DNA of 64,000 nucleotides from a virus. Of the stretch, positions 62,082 through 64,000 are shown in pieces. Location: the IMG/VR virus record IMGVR_UViG_3300034101_004588, positions 62,001 to 126,000 of that record. The stretch is one strand, 5' to 3'. Within the stretch, counting starts at the first letter, position 1, and each line of letters opens with the position of its first letter. Made by a program: the position numbers and the translations under genes. The notes beneath the pieces are model-generated. The model saw only the letters and a program-made list of their open reading frames with translations, had not been told where the DNA came from and searched no databases.

Positions 62082-62885
62082 TCAATAATTTTTATTTAAA
62101 AGCTCTTCAGCTTCTCTTTTAACATTAAGGGTTTCTAACATCTGAAAATCGTTTTTATCTCCTATCCATACAATATGAGTATTATCAACGTCAAAACCTG
62201 TATTTTTTTCTATTATCAAACGGTATATCCAAAGTTGTAGGCTATATTTAATATGATCACAATAAGGCAAATGAGATATAGGTTCTAAGAAATGCTCGTC
62301 TCTGGGATTATTTTTTAAAATGGATTTATTAGTCTTATAATCAAAAATTTCTAACTTTTTGGTTTTTCTGTTCAATGACAAATTATCTATCGTGCCGCAT
62401 ATTAAATTTTTTGGATCTCCAACAACAAATTCGGATTTAATTAAAAAATAATTTTTCTTATACCATTTATAAAAATTTAAAAAGTTTTTAATAAGATGAG
62501 CTACTTCAGTATAATATTGACTGGTCAAATCTAAACTATTATTATTTTTTAAAAAGGTTTGTAAAGCTTCTTTATCTAAAACGTTTTGTTTTCTTTCTAT
62601 ATAATTTTCTGCAAAAAGGTGAAACTCTGAACCTTTATGAGAAGAATAATCTCGCTTAAAATCCCATAAAGCTAATACTTCATCAACTCTTAATCCATCC
62701 CTTTCAGAAATTATTCCAGCCATTTTTTCTCGAGGAAATTCTGGTGAATGATTTTTTAATAAACCGGTAACTGAACATTTAGCGTCTTTATTACCTATTT
62801 TGTAGGTATGATTTTTACTATAAAAAATTACGTCTTTAAAAGACTCTTCCAAAGTTATTAAATCTTCTACATTAAAACTTGACAT
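62082..62885 (-). CDS. RecB/Cas4-like PD-(D/E)XK nuclease
   Basis: The 267-residue protein has His83 and His89 in SHKGSEFH, then Glu152, GTIDNL with Asp167, FDYKTNKS with Asp182 and Lys184, and QLWIY (Gln217, Tyr221). This H-E-D-DxK-QxxxY order is that of RecB/Cas4-type exonucleases. No Fe-S cluster Cys set is evident. It may process DNA ends in recombination or packaging, or degrade host DNA. It lies between the acidic late gene and the MGMFD gene. Confidence 0.75.
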   Translation of the reverse strand: MSSFNVEDLITLEESFKDVIFYSKNHTYKIGNKDAKCSVTGLLKNHSPEFPREKMAGIISERDGLRVDEVLALWDFKRDYSSHKGSEFHLFAENYIERKQNVLDKEALQTFLKNNNSLDLTSQYYTEVAHLIKNFLNFYKWYKKNYFLIKSEFVVGDPKNLICGTIDNLSLNRKTKKLEIFDYKTNKSILKNNPRDEHFLEPISHLPYCDHIKYSLQLWIYRLIIEKNTGFDVDNTHIVWIGDKNDFQMLETLNVKREAEELLNKNY

Positions 62886-63484
62886 TAAAGATATCTTACT
62901 ACAAAATTTTGTAGTTTTCCAGTAAATTGATGAATTTTATATACGAATTTGTAAATTATATTGCGCCTAATATAACGAACAATTTTAGTGTTTAAAAAAT
63001 ATTTGTTATACCAAAGCTTTGACTGCTCTTCGTATTTTTTAAAAATTTCTTGAGTTCTATGGTAATGTTCTGTAGTATCTTCTATACTTTGGTCGATCAA
63101 TTCCATAGAAGACAATTTACCATCTATAAATTTAGCTTCGTAATCTAAATTAATTGTAGTTTCTTTAACATTATTTTTTTCATCTTTTGAATGTATTACT
63201 TCATAGAAATAAAAAACTATTTTACCATGAAAGTTTTCGTTAATATTTTCTGAGCTGGTTTCTTTTAAATACCCTTTAAGAAACATTTCATCATTATCTT
63301 CCCATTCATACGTACATTTTTTTCTTAATAGATCTCCATCTTCTGTAATGGTATAAACTTTCATCAAATTTTCTAAAGATTTGGTTTGGAGTTCCAATTC
63401 ATAGACATCAAAGACTCCTAAGTCTAAAATGTCTTTGGTCACTGGCAACGGGTGGTTGCAAATTATATTATCAAACATTCCCAT
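62885..63484 (-). CDS. Phage hypothetical protein of the MGMFD type
   Basis: The 199-residue protein starts MGMFDNIICNHPLPV, the conserved start of a widespread phage protein family of unknown role. Further family-like parts are FDVYELELQTKSLENLMKVY and ITEDGDLL. The C-terminal half is helical and basic. It overlaps the nuclease by one base and the small gene upstream by 14. Confidence 0.65.
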   Translation of the reverse strand: MGMFDNIICNHPLPVTKDILDLGVFDVYELELQTKSLENLMKVYTITEDGDLLRKKCTYEWEDNDEMFLKGYLKETSSENINENFHGKIVFYFYEVIHSKDEKNNVKETTINLDYEAKFIDGKLSSMELIDQSIEDTTEHYHRTQEIFKKYEEQSKLWYNKYFLNTKIVRYIRRNIIYKFVYKIHQFTGKLQNFVVRYL

Positions 63485-63755
63485 ATTTTAAAGCTTCCTC
63501 TATAAGATTTACAATGATATCATTCACAGTTTTATTTTTTTCTAAAGACTCTTCAACTAAAAATTCAAAAATTTGTTTAGGCCATGAAGACGTATCTAGA
63601 TCAATGGTTACCCAAGGTTTAATAACAATATTTTTATTTTCATCAACATCTATTGATAATTTTTGTTGAGGTTTCCAACCCAGTTCTTGTATTTCTTCTT
63701 CTGAAAATTCTATATACAATTCTTTTTTTTCTTTAACTGTTTTGTATTTTTGCAT
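63471..63755 (-). CDS. Small AbrB/antitoxin-like protein
   Basis: The 94-residue protein has KELYIEFSEEEIQELGW, KLSIDVDENKNIVIKPW, then a C-terminal helix pair. The E-E-I-x-E-L-x-W followed by L-x-I-x-x-D-E-x-x-x-I-V-I-K-P pattern resembles the AbrB/MazE swapped-hairpin fold, often DNA-binding. Here it is not beside a toxin. It may be an early regulator. A 16-nt-spacer promoter lies before it. Confidence 0.55.
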   Translation of the reverse strand: MQKYKTVKEKKELYIEFSEEEIQELGWKPQQKLSIDVDENKNIVIKPWVTIDLDTSSWPKQIFEFLVEESLEKNKTVNDIIVNLIEEALKYGNV

Positions 63756-63761
63756 TTTTTA

Positions 63762-63789
63762 AAGATAAATTGTTTTTTTAACTTATCAA
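63762..63789 (-). promoter_or_regulatory. Sigma70-like promoter on the minus strand
   Basis: Read on the minus strand: TTGATA (63789-63784), 16 nt, TATCTT (63767-63762), six bases before the ATG at 63755. It has the same layout as the nine + strand sites. It would drive the AbrB-like gene, the MGMFD gene and the nuclease. Confidence 0.5.
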
Positions 63790-63806
63790 CAGTTTTTTAA
63801 ATGTTT

Positions 63807-64000
63807 TTAGGTTTTACTGTTGTTTTCATTATATAATTTTAAATATTTTGAATCTTTGTTGTAATATTCTTTTAAAGATAAAAATTTATCTGGAAGTTGT
63901 TTGTAAATTTCTGGTTTGTTGTAAGGAAACGGATACCATTTTTTATCTCTATAAGTTGCCCAATAAGATAATAAATAAGCGTTTGCTTTTTGAATATATT
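63807..64000 (-). CDS. C-terminal fragment of a gene running out of the window
   Basis: On the minus strand a frame is open from the window edge to a TAA at 63807-63809, giving at least 63 residues. The visible part contains LLSYWATYRDKKWYPFPYNK and ends NENNSKT. It is rich in Tyr and Lys, as other genes here. Family not recognised. It is in the same direction as the neighbouring genes. Confidence 0.55.
   Translation of the reverse strand, partial: YIQKANAYLLSYWATYRDKKWYPFPYNKPEIYKQLPDKFLSLKEYYNKDSKYLKLYNENNSKT

Noticed and set aside
1-64000. tRNA genes, CRISPR arrays, insertion sequences, integrase or attachment sites
   Set aside because: There is no gap between genes large enough, no clover-leaf-like GC-rich segment, no regular direct repeats outside the fibre gene, and no transposase or integrase motif in any gene.

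Overview
The window is part of a strongly AT-rich, gene-dense genome of a T4-like contractile-tailed phage (myovirus). The evidence is a nearly complete T4-type core: replication and recombination genes (gp43 polymerase, gp45 clamp, gp41 helicase, gp32 SSB, UvsX, UvsY, UvsW, gp46/gp47), the late sigma factor gp55, terminase gp17, sheath gp18, tube gp19, a gp5-type spike and several baseplate proteins. PhoH, ThyX, FolE2 and the AT-rich composition suggest a marine T4-like phage of an AT-rich host (SAR11-like or similar). That host guess is inference. No photosynthesis genes are visible. No tRNA gene, CRISPR array, insertion sequence or integrase is seen, and no gap between genes exceeds about 90 bases.

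Layout. 1-6.4 kb (+): the 3' part of a receptor-binding fibre with an S74 self-cleaving chaperone, then a lysis cassette (two spanin- or holin-like membrane proteins, a lipoprotein and an M15-type endolysin). 6.3-8.1 kb (-): four small genes including a double zinc-knuckle protein and a PD-(D/E)XK nuclease. 8.1-11.6 kb (+): uvsY, uvsW, gp55, gp47. 11.6-19.7 kb (+): an island of ten glycan genes and one methyltransferase gene, with overlapping starts and stops, that separates gp47 from gp46. 19.7-36.6 kb (+): gp46, queE, a glycosyltransferase, gp43, a DpdA-like transglycosylase, thyX, uvsX, queD, gp41, a DHH phosphoesterase, gp32, folE2, gp45. 37.5-57.7 kb (-): virion morphogenesis from sheath to spike, interrupted by a + strand dNMP kinase. 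57.8-60.2 kb (+): phoH and small zinc-ribbon or unknown genes. 60.2-64 kb (-): a neck protein, an acidic late protein behind a strong terminator, a RecB-like nuclease and early-type small genes.

The most interesting system is a 7-deazaguanine DNA modification pathway (FolE2, QueD, QueE, DpdA). Its four genes are scattered singly among the replication genes. QueC is not in the window, so the base put into DNA may be the carboxylated form (CDG), or the host may finish it. The second is the glycan island, which implies a multi-step sugar modification of virion, DNA or host surface.

Two promoter classes can be read. Ten sites before early-type genes have a sigma70-like form with a constant 16-nt spacer, and most put the transcription start at or next to the start codon. 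Nine sites with the form (G/C/A)ATAA(A/G)TAT lie just before late genes and look like this phage's version of the T4 late promoter read by gp55.
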